DNA from: DASSUW01 sp963774155 | GTDB lineage: Bacteria > Actinomycetota > Thermoleophilia > Solirubrobacterales > Solirubrobacteraceae | Direction: 5' to 3' | DNA: 64,000 bases | NCBI GenBank assembly: GCA_963774155.1 | Contig: CAVZDW010000008.1 | Location: 372,001 to 436,000 of the forward strand | Shown: positions 55,197-62,432 of the stretch, piece by piece | How the letters are laid out: each line of letters begins with the position of its first letter | How positions within the stretch are numbered: the stretch's first letter is position 1 | Notes under the pieces: model-generated | What the model was told of the DNA's origin: nothing | The model's database searches: none | The model's input: only the letters and a program-made list of their open reading frames with translations | Translations under genes and position numbers: made by a program

Positions 55197-56023
55197 CCCG
55201 GCCGCCGGGCGAGCCGCGCCGGGTCGCCTACCTGTACCTGCTGCCGGCCCTGGCGCTGGTCGCGCTCTTCGTGCTCACCCCGCTGGCGCGGGCGGGCTGG
55301 ATCTCCCTGTTCGAGTGGGACGGCGTCACCGTCGGCACGTGGGTCGGGCTCGACAACTACGGCAAGGTGGTGAGCGAGCCCGCGCTGCGGCGCGCGTTCC
55401 TGCACTCGCTGATCCTGCTCGTCTTCTACGCGCTGCTCCCGGTGGCGATCGGGCTGCTGCTCGCGGCGGCGGCTTCGCGCTCCCGCATCCGCGGGCTGGC
55501 GACGCTGCGCGCGATCCTCTTCCTGCCGCAGATCATCGCGCTCGTCGTGGTCGCCGTCGCGTGGCGGCTGATCTACCAGCCGACGGGCTGGCTCGGCGAC
55601 TTCGACCTCGCGCTGCCGTCGGTCGGCCTGATCGGGACGTGGGTCGCCTACGGCCTCTGCTTCGTGCTCTTCATGGCGGGGGTGCAGAAGGTGCCGCAGT
55701 CGCTCTACGACGCCGCGCGCGTGGACGGCTCGGGGCCGGTGCGCGAGTTCTTCGCGGTGACGCTGCCGGCGCTCAAGGGGGAGATCGCGGTGGCGCTGAC
55801 GCTCTGCACGATCGCCGCGCTGCGCAACTTCGACATCGTGTACCTGACCACCGGGGGCGGCCCGGGCGACGCCACGTCGGTGCCCGCGCTGGAGGTCTAC
55901 GAGCGGGCGTTCCAGACCGGCCAGGTCGGGACGGCGGCGGCGATCGGCATCTGCCTCGGCGCGGTGATCTTCGCGCTGTCGCTGGCCATCAACCGCGTGG
56001 CGGAGACGGCGGCGCGGACATGA
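55193..56023 (+). CDS. Sugar ABC transporter permease (MalF-like)
   Basis: 276 residues, about six membrane helices (first: VAYLYLLPALALVALFVLTP). The EAA loop that contacts the ATPase is VPQSLYDAARVDGSGPVREF. Like UgpA/MsmF family members. Coupled at both ends by 4-nt overlaps (ATGA). Confidence 0.92.
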   Translation: MTRPPGEPRRVAYLYLLPALALVALFVLTPLARAGWISLFEWDGVTVGTWVGLDNYGKVVSEPALRRAFLHSLILLVFYALLPVAIGLLLAAAASRSRIRGLATLRAILFLPQIIALVVVAVAWRLIYQPTGWLGDFDLALPSVGLIGTWVAYGLCFVLFMAGVQKVPQSLYDAARVDGSGPVREFFAVTLPALKGEIAVALTLCTIAALRNFDIVYLTTGGGPGDATSVPALEVYERAFQTGQVGTAAAIGICLGAVIFALSLAINRVAETAART

Positions 56024-56796
56024 TCGACCGGCGCGAGCAGGTCCTCGCCCACATCGTCCTCGGCGTCTTCGCGGTCATCGCGCTGGTGCCGGTCGTGCGG
56101 ATCCTCGTGACCGCGCTGGGCGAGCCGGGCAGCTTCGCGACCGCGTGGGAGGAGGGCCATTTCGGCACGTACCTGCGCTCGAGCGTGATCGTCACCGGCG
56201 CGGTCGTGGCCATCGCCACGGTGGTCTCGATCCTCGCCGGGTACGCGTTCGGGCTGATGCGCTTCCGCGGGGAGCAGGCGCTCTTCTACCTCATCCTGCT
56301 CGGCCTGATGGTGCCGCTGGAGGCGACCGTCGTGCCGCTCTACTACGACCTGCGCGACGTCGGGCTGACCGACACCTACTGGGCGCTGATCCTGCCCCAG
56401 GCGGGCCTCTCGACCGCGTTCGGCACGTTCTGGATGCGCGCGTTCTTCCGCTCGGTCCCGCGCTCGCTGGTGGAGGCGGCACGGCTCGACGCCGCGAACA
56501 CGTGGGTCACGCTCTGGCGCGTCCTGCTGCCGATCGCGCGGCCCGCCGTGCTCACCATGATCGTGCTCGTGTTCATGTGGACCTGGAACGAGTTCCTGCT
56601 CGCCCTCGTGATGGTCTCCGACGAGGGGCTGCGCACGGCGCCGCTCGGCCTGGCCTTCTTCCAGGGCCGCAACACGAACGACGAGGCGCTGCTCGCGGCG
56701 GGCGCGGTGATCGTCGCCCTGCCCGTGGTCATCGTCTACCTGTTCCTCCAGCGCCGGTTCATCAGCGGCATGCTCGGCGCGGGGGTCAAGGGATGA
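56020..56796 (+). CDS. Sugar ABC transporter permease (MalG-like)
   Basis: 258 residues, about six membrane helices (HIVLGVFAVIALVPVVRILV first). The EAA loop is VPRSLVEAARLDAANTWVTL followed by RVLLPIARPAVLTMIVLVFM. Partners the preceding permease. Stop overlaps the ATPase ATG. Confidence 0.92.
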   Translation: MIDRREQVLAHIVLGVFAVIALVPVVRILVTALGEPGSFATAWEEGHFGTYLRSSVIVTGAVVAIATVVSILAGYAFGLMRFRGEQALFYLILLGLMVPLEATVVPLYYDLRDVGLTDTYWALILPQAGLSTAFGTFWMRAFFRSVPRSLVEAARLDAANTWVTLWRVLLPIARPAVLTMIVLVFMWTWNEFLLALVMVSDEGLRTAPLGLAFFQGRNTNDEALLAAGAVIVALPVVIVYLFLQRRFISGMLGAGVKG

Positions 56797-57902
56797 GCAG
56801 CGTCGCCTTCCACGGTGTGAGCAAGCGCTTCGGCACCGTCGAGGCGGTGCGTGAGCTCACGCTGGACGTGGCCGACGGCGAGCTGATGGTGCTGGTCGGG
56901 CCGTCGGGCTCGGGGAAGACCACGGCGCTGCGGACGCTGGCCGGGCTCGAGGCGGTCGACGCCGGCTCGCTCGAGATCGGCGGCCAGGACGTGACGCGCG
57001 TCGCGCCCCGCGACCGCGACGTGGCCATGGTCTTCCAGGACTACGCGCTCTATCCGCAGATGACGGTGCGCGACAACATGGCCTTCGGGCTGCGCCGCCG
57101 GCGCCTGGCCCGCGAGGAGATCGACCGGCGGGTGACGGAGACGTGCCGCACGCTGGGGCTCGGCGAGCTGCTGCAGCGGCGCCCGCGCGAGCTCTCCGGC
57201 GGCCAGCAGCAGCGCGTGGCGCTGGGCCGCGCGCTGGTCCGCCAGCCGAGCGTGCTGCTCATGGACGAGCCGCTCTCGAACCTCGACGCCCAGCTCCGCG
57301 TCCAGGCGCGCGCCGAGATCCGGCGGCTGCAGCGCGAGGTCGGCACGACGACGCTCTACGTCACCCACGACCAGGTCGAGGCGCTGACGCTCGGCGACCG
57401 GATCGCCGTGATGAACGAGGGCCGGCTCGAGCAGGTGGGAACGCCGGAGGAGCTCTACGACGAGCCCGCGAACCGCTTCGTCGGCGGCTTCATCGGCAGC
57501 CCGCCGATGAGCTTCCTGCCGTGGGACGGGGTGGTGGTGGGCGTGCGGCCCGAGCACGTCCGGCCGTGGGCGCGAGGGCCTGCTCGGCCCGATCGAGGGG
57601 CACGTGGCGTACGTCGAGGCTTTGGGGCGGGAGACGCTGGTCGGCGTCGATACCGACGACCGGCGCCCGGCTCGTCACCGTGCTCGAAGGCCGGGCTCGG
57701 CTGCGGCGAGGGCGAGCCGCTGACGCTTGGCCTGGTCGAGTCGGGCGTGCGGCGCTTCGAGGCGTACCCCCGCATTGAGGGGTGCCGCTACGCACAAGCG
57801 GGGTTCGTCCCAGAACGCGCTAGGCGACCCGGCGGAACTCCTGGACGATCCGCGCCTCGCCGATCCCGGCGTTCCAGACGCGGTGGGCCACGCCGGCGCT
57901 GA
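56793..57902 (+). CDS. Sugar ABC transporter ATPase (MsmK/UgpC type), C-terminal domain scrambled by three +1 shifts
   Basis: Residues 1-255 are a clean ATPase: Walker A LVGPSGSGKTTALRTLAGLE, Q-loop VFQDYALYPQMTVRDN, signature RELSGGQQQRVALGRALVRQ, Walker B VLLMDEPLSNLDAQLR, and the switch His in LYVTHDQVEALTLGDRIAVM. The TOBE domain then breaks: VRPEHVRPWAR continues one base later as GLLGPIEGHVAYVEALGRET, next as ARLVTVLEGRARLRR, and finally back in the first frame as GEPLTLGLVESGVRRFEA. Single extra bases near 57575, 57661 and 57710 explain this. Net frame is restored, so the ORF stays open to 57902, but residues after about 325 are not family-like. Confidence 0.85.
   Translation: MSSVAFHGVSKRFGTVEAVRELTLDVADGELMVLVGPSGSGKTTALRTLAGLEAVDAGSLEIGGQDVTRVAPRDRDVAMVFQDYALYPQMTVRDNMAFGLRRRRLAREEIDRRVTETCRTLGLGELLQRRPRELSGGQQQRVALGRALVRQPSVLLMDEPLSNLDAQLRVQARAEIRRLQREVGTTTLYVTHDQVEALTLGDRIAVMNEGRLEQVGTPEELYDEPANRFVGGFIGSPPMSFLPWDGVVVGVRPEHVRPWARGPARPDRGARGVRRGFGAGDAGRRRYRRPAPGSSPCSKAGLGCGEGEPLTLGLVESGVRRFEAYPRIEGCRYAQAGFVPERARRPGGTPGRSAPRRSRRSRRGGPRRR
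57766..57806. repeat. Short inverted repeat resembling the ends of the MITE-like element
   Basis: ACCCCCGC (57766-57773) and GCGGGGTT (57798-57805) are inverted. ACCCCCGCATTGAGGGG resembles copy 2's left end (AACCCCGGCATTGAAGG). Possibly a solo or internally deleted relic; chance is not excluded. Confidence 0.3.
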
Positions 57903-58101
57903 TGCGGGCCTCGCCCTCGAGCATGAGGGTGCGCTCGTTGCCCGCGACCTCGATGGTCACGGCGCCGTCGATGACGCGCAGGAGCGTCTCGTGCGCCTCG
58001 CGCAAGCGGACGGGGGCGGAATCCGCGTCGGGAGCCTCGACGGTCTCGAAGCTGAGCATGGCGCCGTGGATGACGGTGACGGACGTGGTCGTATCGAGCA
58101 T
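57820..58101 (-). CDS. Small cupin-domain protein
   Basis: 93 residues, one cupin barrel: LSFETVEAPDADSAPVRLRE, HETLLRVIDGAVTIEVAGNE and ARISAGVAHRVWNAGIGEAR. The metal ligands are reduced to the His of REAHETLL and the His of VAHRVWN, with Glu E in between. ATG 58101 has AAGGGA about 10 nt upstream. Overlaps in antisense the doubtful last part of the ATPase ORF. Confidence 0.8.
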   Translation of the reverse strand: MLDTTTSVTVIHGAMLSFETVEAPDADSAPVRLREAHETLLRVIDGAVTIEVAGNERTLMLEGEARISAGVAHRVWNAGIGEARIVQEFRRVA

Positions 58102-58189
58102 GGGTAAATGGTCCCTTCCTCGGTCCTTCTGCGCATCGGGGGAATCCCTAGCTCGAGGGTGCGGCTAGCTCGCGGATACCCTCAGCTAC

Positions 58190-58648
58190 GTGACCTACCA
58201 GGCCAACGAGGCGCGAGCCCAGCTGCTCGACGCCGTCGCCGAGGCGACCGACGAGCTCGCGGTGGCGCTTGCGGCGCTCGGCGCCGCCTATGAGGTACTG
58301 GACGAGAACACCGCCGACCGGCTCGAGGAGCAGTTGTTCCGGCCGGCGCAGCTCGCCTACGGACGGGCCAAGCGCGTCCACACCGCCTTCGCCGAGCGCC
58401 ACGGACTGGAGACCCGGACGTTCGAGGAGGCCTCGGCCGGGCTGCCCTCCCAGGGGGTGCGCGGCTACCTCGACCGCGCGGTCGACGCCATCATCGAGGC
58501 CGACGACACGCTCGCCGACCTCCAGGACTCGATGCGGCCCGTCGAGGTCGGGGACCCCGAGCTGCGGGCCGGCCTCGCCCAGATCCGCGAGATCGTCGGC
58601 GAGCTCCAGGGCCGCGCCGACCGCCTGATCAGCACGCTCGGCCGGTGA
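58190..58648 (+). CDS. Conserved helical hypothetical protein
   Basis: 152 residues, nearly all helix: MTYQANEARAQLLDAVAEAT, DENTADRLEEQLFRPAQLAY, YLDRAVDAIIEADDTLADLQ and IREIVGELQGRADRLISTLG. No membrane segment or known motif. TACCCT at 58177-58182 is 7 nt before the GTG, the same as thiD. Overlaps the next gene by 4 nt (GTGA). Confidence 0.75.
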   Translation: MTYQANEARAQLLDAVAEATDELAVALAALGAAYEVLDENTADRLEEQLFRPAQLAYGRAKRVHTAFAERHGLETRTFEEASAGLPSQGVRGYLDRAVDAIIEADDTLADLQDSMRPVEVGDPELRAGLAQIREIVGELQGRADRLISTLGR

Positions 58649-58842
58649 AGGAGCAGTTCGGCTACCAGGTCACGAAGGACGGCCGGGTCCGCGTCGACTT
58701 CCACGGCCGCCACATCGTGACCGTCGCCGGCCGGGACGCGGACCGGCTGGCCGCCGCGCTCGAAGGCGCCGACGCCGACCGGACCCAGCTGCTGCTGGCC
58801 AAGGCGACGGGCAACTTCAAGCACGGCAACGAGCGCCGCTAG
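58645..58842 (+). CDS. Small hypothetical protein
   Basis: 65 residues: MKEQFGYQVTKDGRVRVDFH, GRHIVTVAGRDADRLAAALE and LLLAKATGNFKHGNERR. This pattern, with ATGNFKHGNER, is common in small actinobacterial proteins of unknown function. GTG start overlaps the previous stop. Convergent 4-nt overlap with the aldo/keto reductase. Confidence 0.75.
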   Translation: MKEQFGYQVTKDGRVRVDFHGRHIVTVAGRDADRLAAALEGADADRTQLLLAKATGNFKHGNERR

Positions 58843-59816
58843 ACGCCGATCGTGCGCATCCCGTCCGGGTCGTAGCGGTCGCCCGCGGGCGCGCCGGCCG
58901 CGTCAGCGATCCGGCGCAGGTCGTCGGCGGTCAGCTCGACGTCGAGCGCCCCGGCGTTCTGCTCGAGGTACGTGCGGCGCTTGGTGCCGGGGATCGGGAC
59001 GATGTCGTCGCCCTGGGCGAGCACCCACGCGAGCGCCAGCTGGGCGGGCGTGACGTCCTTCTCCGCGGCCAGCTCCGCGACCTTCGAGGCCAGCGCGAAG
59101 TTGCGATCGGCGTTCTCGCGGCTGAAGCGCGGCTGCGTGCGCCGCCAGTCGTTCGCGTCCAGATCGTCGGTGGAGGAAAAGCGGCCCGAGAGGAAGCCGC
59201 GGCCGAGCGGCGAGTACGCGACGAGGCCGATCCCCAGCTCGCGCAGTGTCGGCAGGAGCGCCTCGACGTCGCGGCTGAACAGCGAGTGCTCCATCTGGAC
59301 CGCGGCGAGCGGATGCACGGCGTGCGCGGCGCGGATCGTCTCCTCCGAGGCCTCGGAGAGCCCGATGTGGCGCACCTTGCCCTCGTCGACGAGCTCCGCG
59401 AGCGCGCCGACGGTGTCCTCGATCGGCGTGTCGGGGTCGATGCGGTGCTGGTAGTAGAGATCCACGTGGTCGGTGCCGAGGCGCTTCAGCGAGCCCTCGA
59501 TCGATCGGCGCACGTTCGCCGGCGAGCCGTCCCGCACACGGTTGTTCTCGCCCTCGGGCCGGACGACGCCGAACTTGGTCGCGATCACGACCTCGTCGCG
59601 GCGGCCGGCCAGCGCGCGGCCGAGCAGCTCCTCGTTGTCGTACGGCCCGTACAGCTCGGCCGTGTCGAGGAAGGTGATCCCGAGCTCGATGGCCCGGTGG
59701 ATGGTGGCGACCGACTCGTCCGCGTCGGTCGACCCGTAGAAGGCCGACATGCCCATGCAGCCGAGTCCAAGAGCGGAAACCGTGGGCCCGCTCGTTCCGA
59801 GTTGCCGTTGTTCCAT
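58839..59816 (-). CDS. Aldo/keto reductase
   Basis: 325 residues. TIM-barrel oxidoreductase using NADPH. The catalytic tetrad is visible: Asp and Tyr in FLDTAELYGPYDNEELLGRA, Lys in VVIATKFGVVRPE, His in VDLYYQHRIDPDT. IGLSEASEETIRAAHAVHPL and AYSPLGRGFLSG are typical. Phosphate-binding end PIPGTKRRTYLEQNAGALDV. Like the AKR13/YakC group. TACCGT (59828-59823) is exactly 6 nt before the ATG. Confidence 0.93.
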   Translation of the reverse strand: MEQRQLGTSGPTVSALGLGCMGMSAFYGSTDADESVATIHRAIELGITFLDTAELYGPYDNEELLGRALAGRRDEVVIATKFGVVRPEGENNRVRDGSPANVRRSIEGSLKRLGTDHVDLYYQHRIDPDTPIEDTVGALAELVDEGKVRHIGLSEASEETIRAAHAVHPLAAVQMEHSLFSRDVEALLPTLRELGIGLVAYSPLGRGFLSGRFSSTDDLDANDWRRTQPRFSRENADRNFALASKVAELAAEKDVTPAQLALAWVLAQGDDIVPIPGTKRRTYLEQNAGALDVELTADDLRRIADAAGAPAGDRYDPDGMRTIGV

Positions 59817-59832
59817 GCCTGCACGGTACGCA

Positions 59833-60222
59833 TCAGCGCGCGGCGACCGAGGCGATCGCCTCCACGGCGCGGTCGTAGTGCCCCGGCTCGATCCGGATGT
59901 GCGACTGCTGGCTCATCGAGCGGGCGGCGACCCCGATGGCCTCCACCGGCGGCGCCGCGTCGAGCACCGGGACGACCAGGAGCGTCTCGATCGGCACCGT
60001 CCACGGCCAGCGGGGATGGTCGCGCTCCTCCGGCTCCCCGAGCACCTCGGCGATCGCGAACACCCGCCGCCAGACCGACGCGTACATGACCAGGCGGTCG
60101 CCCTCGACGATGCGCGGGCGGCGCGGGAAGCCCGTCCGGTGCAGCAGCTCAGGCCGCTCGTCGAGCCAGCGCTCGCCGAGCGGCCCACGGGCGTGGCCGA
60201 CCGCCTTGAGCCAGAACGCTAC
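59833..60222 (-). CDS. EVE/ASCH-like PUA-fold protein, start unclear
   Basis: About 130 residues: AFWLKAVGHARGPLGERWLD, RIVEGDRLVMYASVWRRVFA, IAEVLGEPEERDHPRWPWTV and HIRIEPGHYDRAVEAIASVA. The pattern resembles EVE-domain proteins that bind modified bases. No ATG, GTG, TTG or CTG is placed well before AFWL; a GTA overlaps the glgP stop as GTAG. An indel at the junction could have hidden the true start. Family assignment is tentative. Confidence 0.55.
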   Translation of the reverse strand, partial: VAFWLKAVGHARGPLGERWLDERPELLHRTGFPRRPRIVEGDRLVMYASVWRRVFAIAEVLGEPEERDHPRWPWTVPIETLLVVPVLDAAPPVEAIGVAARSMSQQSHIRIEPGHYDRAVEAIASVAAR

Positions 60223-62372
60223 GCCTGGGCTCCCACGTGCGCGGGGTAGATCCGCTCGGCGTAGTCGCGCACCATCCGCCCGGCCCCGAAGTTCGGCCCG
60301 ATCGTGCGCAGCGACGCGCGCACCATGTCGAGCCAGTCCTGCGGGATGCCGCGGTCGTCGCGGCCGTAGAACGTCGGGACCGCGTCCTCGCTGAGCAGGC
60401 GGTAGAGCTCGTCCGCGTGGCGCCAGTCCTGCGCGCCGTGGTCGGGGTCGACCTCGCCGGAGATCGCCCAGCCGTTCGAGCCGTCGTAGGCCTCCGGCCA
60501 CCAGCCGTCGAGCACGGACAGCTGCAGGCCGCCGTTCATCGCCGACTTGATGCCGCTCGTGCCGCTCGCCTCCAGCGGCGGCCGTGGGACGTTGACCCAG
60601 ATGTCGGCGCCGCGGACCATCGCGGCGCCCAGCGCCAGGTCGTAGTCGTCGAGGTAGACGACCCGCCGGCCGACCGGGAAGTGGCCCTTCATCTCGAACA
60701 GGCGCTGGACCAGCCGCTTGCCGTCGTCGTCCTTCGGGTGCGCCTTGCCGGCCAGGATGAGCTGGATGGGCCGCTCCTCGTCGGAGAGCAGCGCCAGCGC
60801 GCGATCGACGTCGCGCAGGAGCAGGTCGAGCCGCTTGTACGTCGCCACCCGGCGGGCGAACCCGACGGTCAGCACGTCCGGATCGAGGGCGTTGACGGCG
60901 GCGCGCACGTACTCGGCGGTGTCGCCGCGGCCGAGCCGGTCGGTGACGCTGCGCTCGCGCACGACGTCGATCAGCTCGGCGCGCTGGGCGCTGCGGGCGG
61001 CCCACAGCTCCTGCGCCGGGATCTCGTCGACGGGCTCCCAGGTGGAGGGCTCCACGGCGCGGTCGGTCCAGCCCTCGCCGAGGTAGCGGTCGAGCAGCTC
61101 GCGCATCGGGCCGCCGATCCACGTCGGGATGTGCGCCCCGTTGGTGACGCTGGTGATCGGCACGTCCTCGACGGGCGAGTCGGGCCAGAGCTCCTGCCAC
61201 ATCTCGCGCGCCACCTCGCCGTGGCGGGCGGAGACGCCGTTGGCGACCCGGCTCGAGCGCAGCGCGAACTGCGTGACGCCGAACGGCTCGGCGCTGTCCG
61301 GGTGGGTCTGGCCGCGCCGCACGAGGTCGGCGGGGTCGACGTCCATCTCCGACGCGATGCCCGACAGCGTCTCGGCCATCTGGGCGGCCGGGTAGGTGTC
61401 GTTGCCGGCCGGGACCGGGGTGTGGGTGGTGAACACGGTGCGCTGGCGGACCGCCTCGAACGCGTCTTCGATCGATCCACCGGAGCGCTCGCGCTCGGCG
61501 CGCGCCAGCTCCAGGCAGGCCATCGCGGCGTGCCCCTCGTTGAGGTGCACGACGCCCGGATCGATGCCGAGCGCGTGCAGGGCACGCACCCCGCCGATGC
61601 CGAGCAGCGCGTACTGCCCGAGCCGCACGCCCGGGTCGCCGACGTACAGGCGCGACGTGATCCAGCGGTCCGTGAGGTCGTTCTCCGGCCGGTCGGCGTC
61701 GAGCAGCAGGAGCGGCACGCGGCCGACGTTGACGCGCCAGACCTGCGCCACGATCGTGCGCTCGCCGATCGGCACGCTGACGGTCAGCGGCTCGCCGTCG
61801 TCGCCGCACACCAGCGCGGCGGGCACGCGGTCGGGGTCGGTCTCGACCCAGTACTCGTGCTGCCAGCCGGACGCGTCGATCCGCTGGCGGAAGTAGCCGT
61901 GGCGGTACATGAGGCCGACCGCGACGAGCGGCAGCCCCATGTCGGACGCCTCTTTGAGGATGTCGCCGGCCAGCACGCCGAGGCCGCCGGAGTAGACCGG
62001 CAGCGACTTGTGGATGGCGTACTCGGCGCAGAAGAACGCCGCCGGGCGGTCCTCCGTGACGGGCTCGCTGCGGAGCGGCTCCGAGACCCTGGCGCTGACG
62101 GCGCCGTGGAGATCGGCGAGCCGGGCGAGGAAGTCGGTGTCCGACGCGAGCTCTTCGAGCCGCGCCGGGGCCGTCTCCTCGATCAGCCGGACGGGGTTGC
62201 CGAGGCACAGCTCCCAGCGCCGGGGATCCACGGAGGCGAGCAGCTCGGGGCCGCCGGGCGTCCAGGACCAGCGGTAGTTGTAGGCGAGCTCGGCAAGCGG
62301 AGCGAGCGGCTCGGGAAGCCGCGAACGGAGTGCTTCCGTCGCAGCGGTGAGATCGGAGGAACCTGCTTTCAC
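60219..62372 (-). CDS. glgP: Glycogen (alpha-glucan) phosphorylase, short bacterial type
   Basis: 717 residues. Releases glucose 1-phosphate from glycogen. N-terminal DUF3417-like part (LAELAYNYRWSWTPGGPELL), FFCAEYAIHKSLPVYSGGLG, VVHLNEGHAAMACLELAR, GFARRVATYKRLDLLLRD, and the PLP lysine in SGTSGIKSAMNGGLQLSVLD. GTG 62372 gives the family start; TTG/GTG 62411 would add 13 residues. Shares its product with pgm. Its stop overlaps the start of the EVE-like frame. Confidence 0.94.
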   Translation of the reverse strand: MKAGSSDLTAATEALRSRLPEPLAPLAELAYNYRWSWTPGGPELLASVDPRRWELCLGNPVRLIEETAPARLEELASDTDFLARLADLHGAVSARVSEPLRSEPVTEDRPAAFFCAEYAIHKSLPVYSGGLGVLAGDILKEASDMGLPLVAVGLMYRHGYFRQRIDASGWQHEYWVETDPDRVPAALVCGDDGEPLTVSVPIGERTIVAQVWRVNVGRVPLLLLDADRPENDLTDRWITSRLYVGDPGVRLGQYALLGIGGVRALHALGIDPGVVHLNEGHAAMACLELARAERERSGGSIEDAFEAVRQRTVFTTHTPVPAGNDTYPAAQMAETLSGIASEMDVDPADLVRRGQTHPDSAEPFGVTQFALRSSRVANGVSARHGEVAREMWQELWPDSPVEDVPITSVTNGAHIPTWIGGPMRELLDRYLGEGWTDRAVEPSTWEPVDEIPAQELWAARSAQRAELIDVVRERSVTDRLGRGDTAEYVRAAVNALDPDVLTVGFARRVATYKRLDLLLRDVDRALALLSDEERPIQLILAGKAHPKDDDGKRLVQRLFEMKGHFPVGRRVVYLDDYDLALGAAMVRGADIWVNVPRPPLEASGTSGIKSAMNGGLQLSVLDGWWPEAYDGSNGWAISGEVDPDHGAQDWRHADELYRLLSEDAVPTFYGRDDRGIPQDWLDMVRASLRTIGPNFGAGRMVRDYAERIYPAHVGAQA

Positions 62373-62432
62373 CCCTCTTGTGTAGCGAACGCGACGCCGA
62401 AGTGACGCCAACTCGACCGCTTGACCCCCCGA

